38,992 nt of DNA from Xanthobacteraceae bacterium. Its GTDB lineage: Bacteria > Pseudomonadota > Alphaproteobacteria > Rhizobiales > Xanthobacteraceae. Position 1 is the stretch's first letter. Each line of letters begins with the position of its first letter. The position numbers were made by a program, and so were the translations under genes. The notes beneath the pieces are model-generated. The model had not been told where the DNA came from, did no database searches, and saw only the letters and a program-made list of their open reading frames with translations. Where the stretch lies: contig JARLJA010000100.1 in NCBI GenBank assembly GCA_031291445.1, positions 1-38,992 on the forward strand, in the 5' to 3' direction. This document shows, one piece after another, positions 17,283 through 25,547 of this stretch.

Positions 17283-18017
17283 TCAGGGCGCGATCTCGCC
17301 GTGGCGGATGGCCTCCGCGACGGCCTGGGGCCGGTTGCAGGCATTGAGGCGCCGCATCGCCGATGCCACCAGCTTGTTCACGGTGTCTTCGGAAATCACC
17401 AGGATGCACCCGATGTCCCACGCGGTCTTGCCGGCGGCGACCCAGGCCATCACCTCGCGCTCGCGCGCGGTGAGCAGGCGCCGCACCGCCGCGTCGGTAC
17501 GCAGCTGGTTGCAGCGATTGACGGCATAGACCGCGATCATTTCCATGGCCGAGCGCGCCTCGAAACCCTCGTCGATCTCCTGGCCGGCGAACGAGATGCT
17601 GGCCTGGTAGCCGGCGAGGCCGTGGATCGGCACGCACAGTCCGGCGCGCAACCGGTAGTCGGCGGCGGCGATCTGTATCACCGAGCGTCCGATCGCGTTG
17701 TCGGCCGCGACCGGCGCCTCCGACCAGAGGAAGGCTCGCGGCTGCCTGCGGGTGAACTGGGTGACGGGATCATGCAGATGAAACTGGGAGTCGGAATAGT
17801 GCTCCAGCCAGCCGGCCGGCCAGTCGTTGAGCAGGACCCCGTCGCCGAATTTCGGCCGGCTGCCGGACGGCGGCGTGGCGTAGCAGAAATACTCGAAGCC
17901 GAACGTGGCGATCACGGAGGTCAGCTTCCCGCACAATACCGGGAGGCTGGTGGTGCGCTCGAAAGCCTCCACCGCGCCGAGCACCGTCTGAAAATGACTG
18001 AACGCAAATCCGGACAA
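17283..18017 (-). CDS. LuxR-family quorum-sensing regulator with autoinducer-binding domain
   Basis: A 244-residue transcription factor. The signal-binding domain (about residues 1-165) keeps the conserved pocket residues with exact family spacing: W70, Y74, D83-P84, W98 and G126. They correspond to W57, Y61, D70-P71, W85 and G113 of TraR. A LuxR helix-turn-helix occupies about 178-240 (LTAREREVMAWVAAGKTAWDIGCILVISEDTVNKLVASAMRRL). It lies directly upstream of luxI on the same strand, so the pair forms a complete quorum-sensing circuit. An inverted repeat about 135-160 bases upstream of its start may be a control site. Confidence 0.93.
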   Translation of the reverse strand: MSGFAFSHFQTVLGAVEAFERTTSLPVLCGKLTSVIATFGFEYFCYATPPSGSRPKFGDGVLLNDWPAGWLEHYSDSQFHLHDPVTQFTRRQPRAFLWSEAPVAADNAIGRSVIQIAAADYRLRAGLCVPIHGLAGYQASISFAGQEIDEGFEARSAMEMIAVYAVNRCNQLRTDAAVRRLLTAREREVMAWVAAGKTAWDIGCILVISEDTVNKLVASAMRRLNACNRPQAVAEAIRHGEIAP

Positions 18018-18151
18018 GCTTCCCTCCTGCCCCGGAGGATGGTCACGCTGTTCGAAATCGTCGCACGGCCTCGCGCTGCCGCGGTCGTCGAGGGCCGCGG
18101 GCGCGAGGTGAATTCGTCATGAAATATGAGGTCGTCGTCCCTATCATTAAG

Positions 18152-18179
18152 GTTGCACGAAAGAGACCTGTCGTACAAC
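18152..18179. promoter_or_regulatory. inverted repeat upstream of luxR
   Basis: GTTGCACGA (18152-18160) and TCGTACAAC (18171-18179) are inverted copies with one mismatch and a 10-base spacer. The element sits about 135 bases upstream of the luxR start codon and about 260 upstream of the transporter. It could be an operator or a small hairpin; its function is unknown. Confidence 0.4.
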
Positions 18180-18371
18180 TAAAATTGTCGGACTGGCGGC
18201 GCGGCGACGGCGGTATTTCGAAGTATCGGCCGCGATGCGAAGGGCCGCGCGACGCCCCCGCGGCCGCGTCGACCGTCCACCGGTCCGGCCGACATCGGTG
18301 CGGCCGTCACCACATCATCGCTCGTCCCGCCCCGATCGTCCGTGCCGCGGAGCCGCGGCTTCGGAAGAAAT

Positions 18372-18390
18372 TTGTTGCAAGCTACAACAA
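18372..18390. promoter_or_regulatory. MarR-type operator upstream of the MHS transporter
   Basis: TTGTTGCAAGCTACAACAA is an imperfect 19-base palindrome with perfect six-base arms TTGTTG and CAACAA. It lies 47 bases upstream of the transporter ATG, in promoter position. A MarR-family gene is encoded immediately after the transporter, making it the natural ligand. A related palindrome sharing TTGTTGCAAG lies at 37341-37365. Confidence 0.6.
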
Positions 18391-18436
18391 TAAATCCAAT
18401 AGTCGTGGGGACCGGGAATGTGCGGAGGGACGAGGA

Positions 18437-19726
18437 ATGGCAGCGATGGCTTCGGCCGCGCCGGCGCGGATCGGCGGTCCACGTCTGATCGCCGCCTGCA
18501 CCATCGGCAACGCGCTCGAGTTCTACGATTTCGTCATCTACAGCTTCTTCGCCACGACGATCGGCAAGCTGTTCTTCCCGGCGCAGGATCCCGCGGTGCA
18601 GATCCTTTTGTCCTTCGCCACCTACGGCGTCGGCTTCTTCCTGCGCCCGCTGGGCGGCGCCGTCATCGGCGCCTATGCCGACCGGCACGGGCGCAAGCCC
18701 GCGACCTTGCTGACGCTGATGCTGATGGCGGCCGGAACGGCCATGATCGGCATCGCGCCCACCTACGCGGCGATCGGCATATGGGCGCCGCTGGTGGTGG
18801 TGGTCGGCCGCCTCATCCAGGGATTTTCCGCAGGCGGCGAGGTCGGAGCGTCGACGACGCTGCTCGCCGAATATGCGCCGGCGGCGCGCCGCGGATTCTT
18901 CGGCAGCTGGCAGGTCGCGAGCCAGGGTCTGGCGGTGCTGGTGGCCGCCTTCCTGGCGTGGTCCGTGTTCACCTTGCTGCCGCCCGACAGCGTGACCGCG
19001 TGGGGCTGGCGGGTGCCGTTCCTGCTCGGCATTGCCATCGTGCCGATCGGGCTGTGGCTGCGCAGCGCGCTCAAGGAGACCCACGCCAACGAGGAGGACG
19101 TGTCGCTGCGCAACGTCAGCTCGCTCTCGCTGGTCTGGCGGGATCACTGGCGGCACCTGTTGTCCGGCGTCGCGATCGTCATCGGCGGCACCGCCGCCAA
19201 TGCCGTCGTGGTGCTCTACATGTCGACCTATGCGGTGCGCCAGCTCGGCATGTCGCCGGCGACGGGACTGTTCGCGGGAATTGCCGCCGGTGCCGTCACC
19301 CTCGTCACCGCGCCCCTCGGCGGGATGCTGTCCGATCGCTACGGACGCAGGCGGATCGGCCGGATCACCTTTGCCCTGCTCGCGCTTGCGATCTATCCCG
19401 GCTTCGTGGTCCTGGCGGCGTCGCCGACGCTGCCGACGCTGCTGCTGGTGGTGGGTGTTCTCGGCATCCTGTTCGGGACCGGCGGCGGCGCCGTCATCGT
19501 CGTGCTGACCGAGATCTTCCCGACCGAAGTGCGGGCGTCGGGCATGTCGCTGGTCTACGCCGTCGGCGTCGCCATCTTCGGCGGCTTCGGCCAGTTCATC
19601 GTGACCTGGCTGATCCAGGCGACGGGAAGTCCGTTCGCGCCGGCCTATTACGTCATCGCCTGTTCGTTCTCGACGATCGTCGCGCTGTCGACCGTTCCCG
19701 AGACCGCCCGGATCGCGCTGGACTGA
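18437..19726 (+). CDS. MFS transporter of the metabolite:proton symporter (MHS) family
   Basis: A 429-residue inner-membrane transporter with about 12 membrane helices. The opening AACTIGNALEFYDFVIYSFFA is the hallmark start of the MHS group, which includes ProP, KgtP, ShiA and citrate carriers. The loop 2-3 motif GAYADRHGRKPA and its repeat GGMLSDRYGRRRIG are the MFS signature. The large central loop GGEVGASTTLLAEYAP also fits this group. The substrate is probably a carboxylate, osmolyte or aromatic acid, but the sequence does not say which. ATG 18437 is supported by a strong purine-rich ribosome-binding site and by homology starting within 15 residues. A MarR gene follows 92 bases later on the same strand. 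Confidence 0.9.
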   Translation: MAAMASAAPARIGGPRLIAACTIGNALEFYDFVIYSFFATTIGKLFFPAQDPAVQILLSFATYGVGFFLRPLGGAVIGAYADRHGRKPATLLTLMLMAAGTAMIGIAPTYAAIGIWAPLVVVVGRLIQGFSAGGEVGASTTLLAEYAPAARRGFFGSWQVASQGLAVLVAAFLAWSVFTLLPPDSVTAWGWRVPFLLGIAIVPIGLWLRSALKETHANEEDVSLRNVSSLSLVWRDHWRHLLSGVAIVIGGTAANAVVVLYMSTYAVRQLGMSPATGLFAGIAAGAVTLVTAPLGGMLSDRYGRRRIGRITFALLALAIYPGFVVLAASPTLPTLLLVVGVLGILFGTGGGAVIVVLTEIFPTEVRASGMSLVYAVGVAIFGGFGQFIVTWLIQATGSPFAPAYYVIACSFSTIVALSTVPETARIALD

Positions 19727-19818
19727 CGGGCGCTTCCGCGGCGCGCGGCGCCGCATCCATCGAGGAGGATGGCGGGGGGCATCGTCCTGCCGCCCTGCGC
19801 CTCCGGGAGCCATCAAGC

Positions 19819-20325
19819 ATGCTGCGGCAAAGCCTGACATACCAGCTCGTCTCGATCGCCGAAGACGCCATCGGGCAAGGGGCGGCGCTGTACAAATGGC
19901 GCTTCGGCTTCGACGTCCACGAGCTGCGCGTTCTGCGCCTGATCGACGACGAGCCTGGTGTGACGTTCACCGCGCTCGCGGACAAGACCAAGTTCGAGCG
20001 GTCGGCGACGTCCCGCATCCTGACGCGGCTGGTCAAGAGCGGGCTGGTGCGCCGGCGCAACGACGACGAGGACGCCCGCCAGTACCGGCTGTTCTCGACG
20101 CCGAAGGGCAGGGCGCTGCGCGCGCAGGCCGACCCGCTCAGTCTCGAACTCGAGGCGCTGATGCTGGCGCCGCTCTCCGAAGCCGAGCGCCAGCAGTTTC
20201 TCGGCCTGCTCAAGCGGATCGCCGACTGGGTCACCGGCGATTTCGTCGGCGAGATGTCACGGCGCTCACCGTCGCCGGAGCGCACGAAAGCCGCCGGCAA
20301 GGCGCGGCCGCGCGGCGCGAGCTAG
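19819..20325 (+). CDS. MarR-family transcriptional regulator
   Basis: A 168-residue dimeric winged-helix repressor. The core runs from about residue 30 to 145: HELRVLRLIDDEPGVTFTALADKTKFERSATSRILTRLVKSGLVRRRNDDEDARQYRLFSTPKGRAL. This holds the recognition helix (ATSRILTRLVKSG) and the Asp/Arg wing typical of MarR. The last 20 residues are a basic tail. It follows the MHS transporter on the same strand and probably represses it, sensing the transported compound or a product. TTGTTGCAAG-type palindromes upstream of the transporter and upstream of the distant hydrolase (37535) may both be its sites. Confidence 0.88.
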   Translation: MLRQSLTYQLVSIAEDAIGQGAALYKWRFGFDVHELRVLRLIDDEPGVTFTALADKTKFERSATSRILTRLVKSGLVRRRNDDEDARQYRLFSTPKGRALRAQADPLSLELEALMLAPLSEAERQQFLGLLKRIADWVTGDFVGEMSRRSPSPERTKAAGKARPRGAS

Positions 20326-20386
20326 CCGGAACTCCGGGACCAAGCCCGGCTTGTTCCGTCGTCTCGGCATTGCGGCGGCGCCGCAG

Positions 20387-20407
20387 AATCGGTCAACTGA
20401 CGTATTG
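20387..20407. promoter_or_regulatory. upstream element copy 1 (amine oxidase side)
   Basis: The core TCGGTCAACTGACGTATTG, extended by AA at its left end, recurs with one base change at 25327-25347. It contains the inverted repeat GTCA-A-CTGAC. Copy 1 ends 205 bases before the amine oxidase ATG, and copy 2 ends 200 bases before the binding-protein ATG. Equal placement suggests a shared operator or promoter element. A remnant of a dispersed repeat is the alternative. Confidence 0.6.
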
Positions 20408-20612
20408 TCGAACGGCGGGACACCGCGGAATGTTGCACCCAGGTCTGGGACCAGATCGGGCTAGCAGTTCATGCAACGCCTGAAGATCTGAACCCGGGCT
20501 TCGGCAGGCCGGCCGCTGCCGCAGCGATATCGATCAATTTGGATGCTCGGGCGCGAACCCGTTCCGTCGCTGTGCCCGCCTGCGCCCTGTCAGCCTCGCA
20601 TGGAGCTAGCCT

Positions 20613-22571
20613 ATGGACACCGTCGCTGCCGCATCGTCCTGCAAGTGTACCCCGGAGACGGGCAGCCCGGATGCCGTGAACCATCCCCTTGATCCCCTGA
20701 CGGCCGCCGAAATCGGCGCGGTGGTTCGAATTGTGCGCGACGATCCGCAGTACGGGGCCGACTTTCTCTTCGAAACGGTCGAACTCCTCGAGCCGGAAAA
20801 ATCGGTTGTGCGTCGGTACCGCCGCGGAGATCCGATCAGAAGGTCCGCACGCGTCAATCTCTTCAAGGTCGCGGAGGATGGCATCTGGCGCCTGACCGTC
20901 TCGCTCGCGGAGGGGAGGGTGCTGACGTCGAAGCATCTGCCGACGGCCAAGCCGATGATCCAGCTCGAGCAGTTTACGGCCATCGAAGACGCGGTCCGCG
21001 CCGCTCCCGAGTTTATTGCCGCGTGCAAGAAGCGCGGCATCGAGAACATGTCGCTTGTCTGCATTGATCCGTGGTCGGCGGGCAATTTCGACATTCCCGG
21101 TGAGGACGGCCGCTATCTTGCGCACGTCTTTGCCTGGCTTCGCCTGCGGGAGAACGACAACCTCTACGCACACCCGATCGGTGGCCTCAATGCCATCGTC
21201 GACATCAAGACCTACGAGATCATCCGAGTCGACGACCACGAGATCATTCCGATCCCTCAGACGGAGGTGAACTACGAGGCCGAATTCATCAAGAACCCGC
21301 GAAGCCCCTACAGGCCCCTCGATATCGTTCAGCCCGAGGGCGTCTCGTTCAGGCTCGATGGACGGCGGCTGGAATGGGATCGCTGGTCGGTGCTCGTGGG
21401 CTTCAATTCGCGCGAGGGCCTTACCCTGCACGACATCAGCTATGATGGACGGCCGATCGCGCACCGCGCGTCGCTGGTGGAAATGGTCGTGCCGTACGGC
21501 ACCACCGACAGGGGGCATTTCCGAAAGAATGTCTTCGACATTGGTGAGTACGGCATCGGCAAGTTGGCCAACTCGCTGAAGCTGGGCTGCGATTGCCTCG
21601 GTGCCATCGCCTATCTCGACGCGCACCTTGCGACGATGGACGGCAATGTGGTGACGATCGGAAACGCCATCTGCATCCATGAGGAAGACGCCGGCCTGCT
21701 GTGGAAGCATTGGGACTTCCGATCGAACAATGTCGAGTCGCGTCGTGCCCGAAGACTGGTCGTGTCCTGCATCGCAACGGTCGCCAACTATGAATACGGC
21801 CTCTATTGGTACTTCCACACCGATGGGTCGATCCAGTTCGAGCTCAAGGCCACCGGCATTATCAATACGGCCGCGTGCCATCCCGGTAGGCCCGGCAAAT
21901 ACGGCAAGGAAGTCGCCCCTGGCGTCGTGGGTCATATTCACCAGCACATCTTCTGTGCGCGCCTCGACATGAATGTCGATGGTGACCACAACAGCGTCGT
22001 CGAGCTCAACACGCAAGCCGATCCCTGGGGGCCCGACAATGCCTATGGCAACGGCTTCTACGAACAGGAGACGGTTCTGAAGACCGAACTGGGTGGCTGC
22101 CGCCAGGCCAACCCGGCGACGCATCGGGCCTGGAAAGTCATCAATCCCGATCGCAAGAACTGGGTCGGTACGCCGACCGGATACAAGCTCGAGGCCAGCC
22201 ATCCCGTGACACCGTTCATTCATCCGGAGTCGCCGTCGGGCAAGCGCTCGACCTTCATCAAGAACCACCTCTGGGTCACGGCGTTCGATCCGGAAGAGCG
22301 GTATCCGGCCGGGGAATACATGAACCATTCGGATGGCACGGGAGGCGTCGCCGATTTCGTCAAGAAGAATCGGAACATCGAGAACACCGACATCGTGCTC
22401 TGGCACGTCTTCGGCCTTCACCATCAGGTCCGTCCCGAGGACTTTCCCGTTCAACCGTGCATCTTTACCGGCTTCAAGCTGATGCCCAGCGGCTTTTTCG
22501 ACTGCAATCCCGGCATCGACCTCGCGCCCGACAGGAACAGCGCAAGTTGTCATGCGCGGGCCGCCGAGTAG
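20613..22571 (+). CDS. copper-containing primary-amine oxidase
   Basis: A 652-residue enzyme that oxidises primary amines to aldehydes, releasing ammonia and hydrogen peroxide, using copper and a topaquinone made from its own tyrosine. The topaquinone precursor is Y393 in VANYEYG. The catalytic base is D309 in FDIGEYG. Copper ligands are H443 and H445 in HQHIFCARLDM, and H604 in HHQVRPEDFP. LKLGCDCLGAIAYLDAHL is also a family hallmark. Small N-terminal domains precede the catalytic core from about residue 230. There is no signal peptide, so it should be cytoplasmic. The stop overlaps the start of an MFS gene by 20 bases. It shares an upstream element with the ABC operon at 25548, which suggests that it handles an amine released from that operon's substrate. 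Confidence 0.95.
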   Translation: MDTVAAASSCKCTPETGSPDAVNHPLDPLTAAEIGAVVRIVRDDPQYGADFLFETVELLEPEKSVVRRYRRGDPIRRSARVNLFKVAEDGIWRLTVSLAEGRVLTSKHLPTAKPMIQLEQFTAIEDAVRAAPEFIAACKKRGIENMSLVCIDPWSAGNFDIPGEDGRYLAHVFAWLRLRENDNLYAHPIGGLNAIVDIKTYEIIRVDDHEIIPIPQTEVNYEAEFIKNPRSPYRPLDIVQPEGVSFRLDGRRLEWDRWSVLVGFNSREGLTLHDISYDGRPIAHRASLVEMVVPYGTTDRGHFRKNVFDIGEYGIGKLANSLKLGCDCLGAIAYLDAHLATMDGNVVTIGNAICIHEEDAGLLWKHWDFRSNNVESRRARRLVVSCIATVANYEYGLYWYFHTDGSIQFELKATGIINTAACHPGRPGKYGKEVAPGVVGHIHQHIFCARLDMNVDGDHNSVVELNTQADPWGPDNAYGNGFYEQETVLKTELGGCRQANPATHRAWKVINPDRKNWVGTPTGYKLEASHPVTPFIHPESPSGKRSTFIKNHLWVTAFDPEERYPAGEYMNHSDGTGGVADFVKKNRNIENTDIVLWHVFGLHHQVRPEDFPVQPCIFTGFKLMPSGFFDCNPGIDLAPDRNSASCHARAAE

Positions 22572-23844
22572 CACGGGACTCGCGGCCGCGCCTGTCGCAT
22601 CGCAGCCGGTCTGGCCGGCCTGGAGGCCTGGTCGCCTCCCGCCGTCCGGCCGCGCCGCGCGCGCGACGTCCATGGCGTCCGTGGTCGTCGCTTTGGCGGT
22701 GTTTGTCGGCTCCGCCGCCCGTGTCCTTCCCACGCTCCTGGCCGTTCCCATCCAGCACAACCTGGGCTGGCAGACCTCCGACGTCGCCTGGCCGATCACG
22801 CTCGGCATCGCCGTCTCTGCGCTCGCGGCGCCGCTCGCTGCGCATGGCCTGGAGCGGTCGGGCGTTCGATCGTCGCTGTTCGCAAGTCTGGTTCTGCTCG
22901 CGGCATCGCTTGCATCGACGACGTTCGCGACCGCGCCGTGGCACCTCGTTGTAGCGTGGGGGCTGGGACTTGGCTTCAGCGGCTCCCTGAGCGCATCCAT
23001 TCTGGCAGTGACGATCGGCAGCCGTGACGAAGCGGCTCACTGCGGGACACGCTTCGGTCTCCTGGCGTCGATGCAGTTCCTGGGATCGGCGGCAGGACTG
23101 CTGGCTGCATCGAGAGCGGCCGACGCAGCCGGCTGGCGCGACGTGTTCCACGTGGCTGCAGCCGCTGCCTTGACCACGGCCTTCGCAAGCATCGCCTTTG
23201 TTCGGACCGGAACGGGAGCCGCGCCACGGCGGCCCGCATCCGGCCGGGGCGGATGTCCGCGTGCGATGGGGACGAACCGGCGGCTTTGGGTATTCGCCGC
23301 GATCTTCTTCATCTGCGGCGCGTCGACATCCGGATTGATCGACGGAGGGCTCGGCATCCTCTGCATGGGCACTGGTCTCGGACTCCCGTCGAGCGCCGAC
23401 GTGCTGGTGATCGCCGTGCTCGGCAGCGCCGCCGGCAGCGCCGCGAGCGGATTTCTGGCGGATCGCTATCCCTCACGAATATTGCTTGCGCTCTATTTTG
23501 CCGCCCGCGCCATTGCCCTGATCTGGCTTCCGTTCACCGGCCTCAGCGTCGTCGAACTTTCCAGATTCGGCGCGTTCTATGGCGTCGATGCGGCGTTGAC
23601 GTTTCCCGCGCTCGTCAGGCTGATGCCGGCAAATCTCGGCCATCGGAACCTGTCCGCGACGATGGGCTGGATGTCGGTGGCGCACGTTGCGGGAGCCGTC
23701 ATCACCTCCGCATCGGTCGGTTATCTTGGCCTGGCAGCCTATGCGGTCGGGTTCGCGGTCGTGGGCCTCGTCTGCCTGCTGGCCGCGGGTCTCGTGCTGC
23801 TTCTGAAGGATGCCCCGCGAGAGACAGCTGGTTCCAACCGATGA
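22552..23844 (+). CDS. MFS transporter next to the amine oxidase
   Basis: A 430-residue membrane protein with about 12 hydrophobic helices starting at about residue 41 (SMASVVVALAVFVGSAARVLPTLL). It is of the MFS type: a GLERSGVRSS loop stands at the place of motif A, and SGFLADRYPSRILLALYF in the second half is a clearer version. It starts inside the last codons of the amine oxidase gene (20-base overlap), so expression is tightly coupled. It may carry the amine substrate in, or the aldehyde/acid product or peroxide-stress-related compound out. The overlap supports association but not direction. The N-terminal 40 residues are Pro/Arg-rich, and ATG 22672 (MASVVV) is an alternative start. Confidence 0.82.
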   Translation: MRGPPSSTGLAAAPVASQPVWPAWRPGRLPPSGRAARATSMASVVVALAVFVGSAARVLPTLLAVPIQHNLGWQTSDVAWPITLGIAVSALAAPLAAHGLERSGVRSSLFASLVLLAASLASTTFATAPWHLVVAWGLGLGFSGSLSASILAVTIGSRDEAAHCGTRFGLLASMQFLGSAAGLLAASRAADAAGWRDVFHVAAAAALTTAFASIAFVRTGTGAAPRRPASGRGGCPRAMGTNRRLWVFAAIFFICGASTSGLIDGGLGILCMGTGLGLPSSADVLVIAVLGSAAGSAASGFLADRYPSRILLALYFAARAIALIWLPFTGLSVVELSRFGAFYGVDAALTFPALVRLMPANLGHRNLSATMGWMSVAHVAGAVITSASVGYLGLAAYAVGFAVVGLVCLLAAGLVLLLKDAPRETAGSNR

Positions 23845-23858
23845 ACGGTCGAACCCGA

Positions 23859-24914
23859 TCAGCGGCCGGCGAGCCTGCGGCCAACAGGTCGTCGTGAAGG
23901 GCTCTCCGCCAGCAGCAGTCCTTCGGACACCGCCAGCGCCGCGAGCCCCGTGCGCGAGTCACAGCTCATCTTGGCAAGAATGTGCTCGATGTGCGTCGAG
24001 ACCGTGCGGGGCGATATGAAGAGCTGTTCGGCGATTTCGGGATTTGACGCGCCACTGATCACGAGATGGAGAATCTGGATCTCGCGGAGTGAGAGACCAT
24101 ACGGCCAGGGCATGCACTGTTCGGTGATCAGGAGGATGCTGCCGCGACAGGGGGTGATTGTCACCTTGTGACAGCGGCCAGCCTCGTCCGGCCAGACGAA
24201 GCAGCGCGGTCTCGAGGAATTGAGCTTCTCCGGGAGCTTCTCCAGGATCATGCGGCGGAGCACTCCGCCTTCGCCGAGATGCGGCCCGGGACTGCGGTTC
24301 GGCAGGTGAAATGCAAAACCATTCGGTGAGACGGCAATCGCATAGGAGCCCGGCGCCAGTTCATCAGCCAGAAGCTGCGGTGTCCTGAGCTGATCACAGA
24401 TGTTCAGCAGGATCGGCTGGAAACGTTCGGTCAGCTCACGGGCTTCATCGGTGGCATGCGTCTCCCTGGCCCAGCTCATATGGATCGCTCCGATGTAACG
24501 GCCATCCGCGAGGCGCAGGCACATCGTCGAACCTTCCCTGAAACCATCCGGCATGAGGTACTGCTGAGCGGTCAGAGTGTCAGGCAGATGGAGATTCCAG
24601 TCGCGCTTGTAGTCCCGCCAGCGGAGCGAGCGTGTGTCCTTTTTGCGCGCGATGGCGTAGGCGGGGCAGGAGGTAACAAATCCGTCGACGACGTAGGACA
24701 TCGTTTTGTCCGTGTATCCTTCGTCGGCCAGCGAGCGATGGGTCCGGGATACCGGATCCATCGCAACCAGAGCAATTGCTTCGCTCCGCACGAGATCGCG
24801 CAGCAGGCGGGTCACCTGCGCCGCCTGGTCCATCACCCGGCTGCTGATATCGGATGCTGTCGCGTCCAGCGGGACTGTAGCTGACATCGCAGAGTCGATC
24901 GCCGCAGATTTCAC
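23859..24914 (-). CDS. LuxR-type regulator with N-terminal sensor domain
   Basis: A 351-residue transcription factor. The first two thirds (about residues 20-200) look like a GAF-type small-molecule sensor (EAIALVAMDPVSRTHRSLADEGY, LADGRYIGAIHMSW). The C-terminus carries a LuxR helix-turn-helix at about 274-335 (LSLREIQILHLVISGASNPEIAEQLFISPRTVSTHIEHILAKM). The start is taken as GTG 24914 because a perfect AGGAGG (24921-24926, read on the minus strand) lies six bases before it. Longer forms would ignore this site. It lies between the amine oxidase unit and the ABC-amidase operon and is divergent from the latter. It is the prime candidate regulator of both, probably responding to the amide or amine. 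Confidence 0.85.
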   Translation of the reverse strand: MKSAAIDSAMSATVPLDATASDISSRVMDQAAQVTRLLRDLVRSEAIALVAMDPVSRTHRSLADEGYTDKTMSYVVDGFVTSCPAYAIARKKDTRSLRWRDYKRDWNLHLPDTLTAQQYLMPDGFREGSTMCLRLADGRYIGAIHMSWARETHATDEARELTERFQPILLNICDQLRTPQLLADELAPGSYAIAVSPNGFAFHLPNRSPGPHLGEGGVLRRMILEKLPEKLNSSRPRCFVWPDEAGRCHKVTITPCRGSILLITEQCMPWPYGLSLREIQILHLVISGASNPEIAEQLFISPRTVSTHIEHILAKMSCDSRTGLAALAVSEGLLLAESPSRRPVGRRLAGR

Positions 24915-25210
24915 GGTAAGCCTCCTGCTCGTGAATGATCTTGCCGACAGTTCGAGATTGAATTGTTCTTGGTCGCCAACAGCAGGCTTGTCGGTTCGGC
25001 GGGATCGAGATGCTCCACGCAACCTCGTAACGACCGCTCCAACTTCCGTTCTTGATGTCCCGGATCGAGATCAGCGCCGACTGAATGCTACGCCGGTATC
25101 CTAGGGCCGCGCGCTTGCTGAGTCAAAGGAGCGTGTCTCAGTTCATGCCGGTCGAGGTCGCAAACTCCAGCGCAAGCGTGGTCGAGTTGCTAACTACAAT
25201 TCCGCTCGTG

Positions 25211-25224
25211 TCATCAGCTGATGA
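25211..25224. promoter_or_regulatory. perfect palindrome TCATCAGCTGATGA
   Basis: A perfect 14-base palindrome lies in the control region between the LuxR-type regulator and the ABC operon, about 300 bases from each gene. A second, partial copy (TCATCAGCTC) follows 26 bases later at 25250-25259. It is a candidate operator for the adjacent regulator. Confidence 0.5.
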
Positions 25225-25326
25225 AAATCTGGGCGGGCTGCCGAGCAAGTCATCAGCTCGGCTGCTGTATTCGTGCCCGCACCACGGTTCCGACGTCTAC
25301 CAGGTCGCTCGGGTTTGTTCGTCCAA

Positions 25327-25347
25327 AATCGGTCAGCTGACGTATTG
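25327..25347. promoter_or_regulatory. upstream element copy 2 (ABC operon side)
   Basis: The same 21-base element as at 20387-20407 with one substitution (TCGGTCAGCTGACGTATTG core). The change makes the inner inverted repeat GTCAG-CTGAC perfect. It ends 200 bases upstream of the binding-protein ATG. Confidence 0.6.
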
Positions 25348-25547
25348 CTGAAATTCGGCCGGCACCCGAAGCTTCGATCCAACGCGGTTTGGCTGCATTC
25401 ACCGTCTGCGGTTCATTCGGGTGCAGATCAATGGCCGCGATCACCTGACGGTTGCCCGGCTGCGCCGTCAAAGCCCAACAGGAAATCCCGGCCCGGTCTC
25501 GGTCGAGAGATGCCGAGAACCCGCGCTCGATTGCAGGAGTTGCTTTT

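Larger units (their letters stand above)
18018..18436. other. intergenic region between luxR and the MHS transporter
   Basis: These 419 bases between divergent genes contain no recognisable gene. They hold an inverted repeat at 18152-18179 and a MarR-type palindrome at 18372-18390, both listed separately. A ribosome-binding stretch (GGAGGGACGAGG) precedes the transporter start. The rest shows no feature I can support. Confidence 0.5.
24915..25547. other. 633-base divergent control region between the LuxR regulator and the ABC operon
   Basis: No convincing gene is present, although short frames stay open. It holds the perfect 14-base palindrome TCATCAGCTGATGA at 25211-25224, a half copy TCATCAGCTC at 25250-25259, and the shared element at 25327-25347 with its own palindrome GTCAG-CTGAC. 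All share a CAGCT core, suggesting related binding sites. AGGAG precedes the ATG at 25548. Its length is unusual for this gene-dense window. Confidence 0.55.

Noticed and set aside
20469-23000. Long minus-strand open frame opposite the amine oxidase
   Set aside because: It covers a gene with all catalytic residues on the other strand and shows no protein family of its own.
24915-25022. Upstream ATG start for the LuxR-type regulator
   Set aside because: A perfect AGGAGG lies six bases before GTG 24914, while the longer form has no comparable site.
25085-25351. Small plus-strand open frame in the control region
   Set aside because: It has no recognisable family and contains the palindromes. 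Its end reads IGQLTYC only because it crosses the 21-base element also found at 20387.
25345-25547. Possible sigma-54 promoter before the binding-protein gene
   Set aside because: No sequence with correctly spaced GG and GC elements close to TGGCAC-N5-TTGCA was found.
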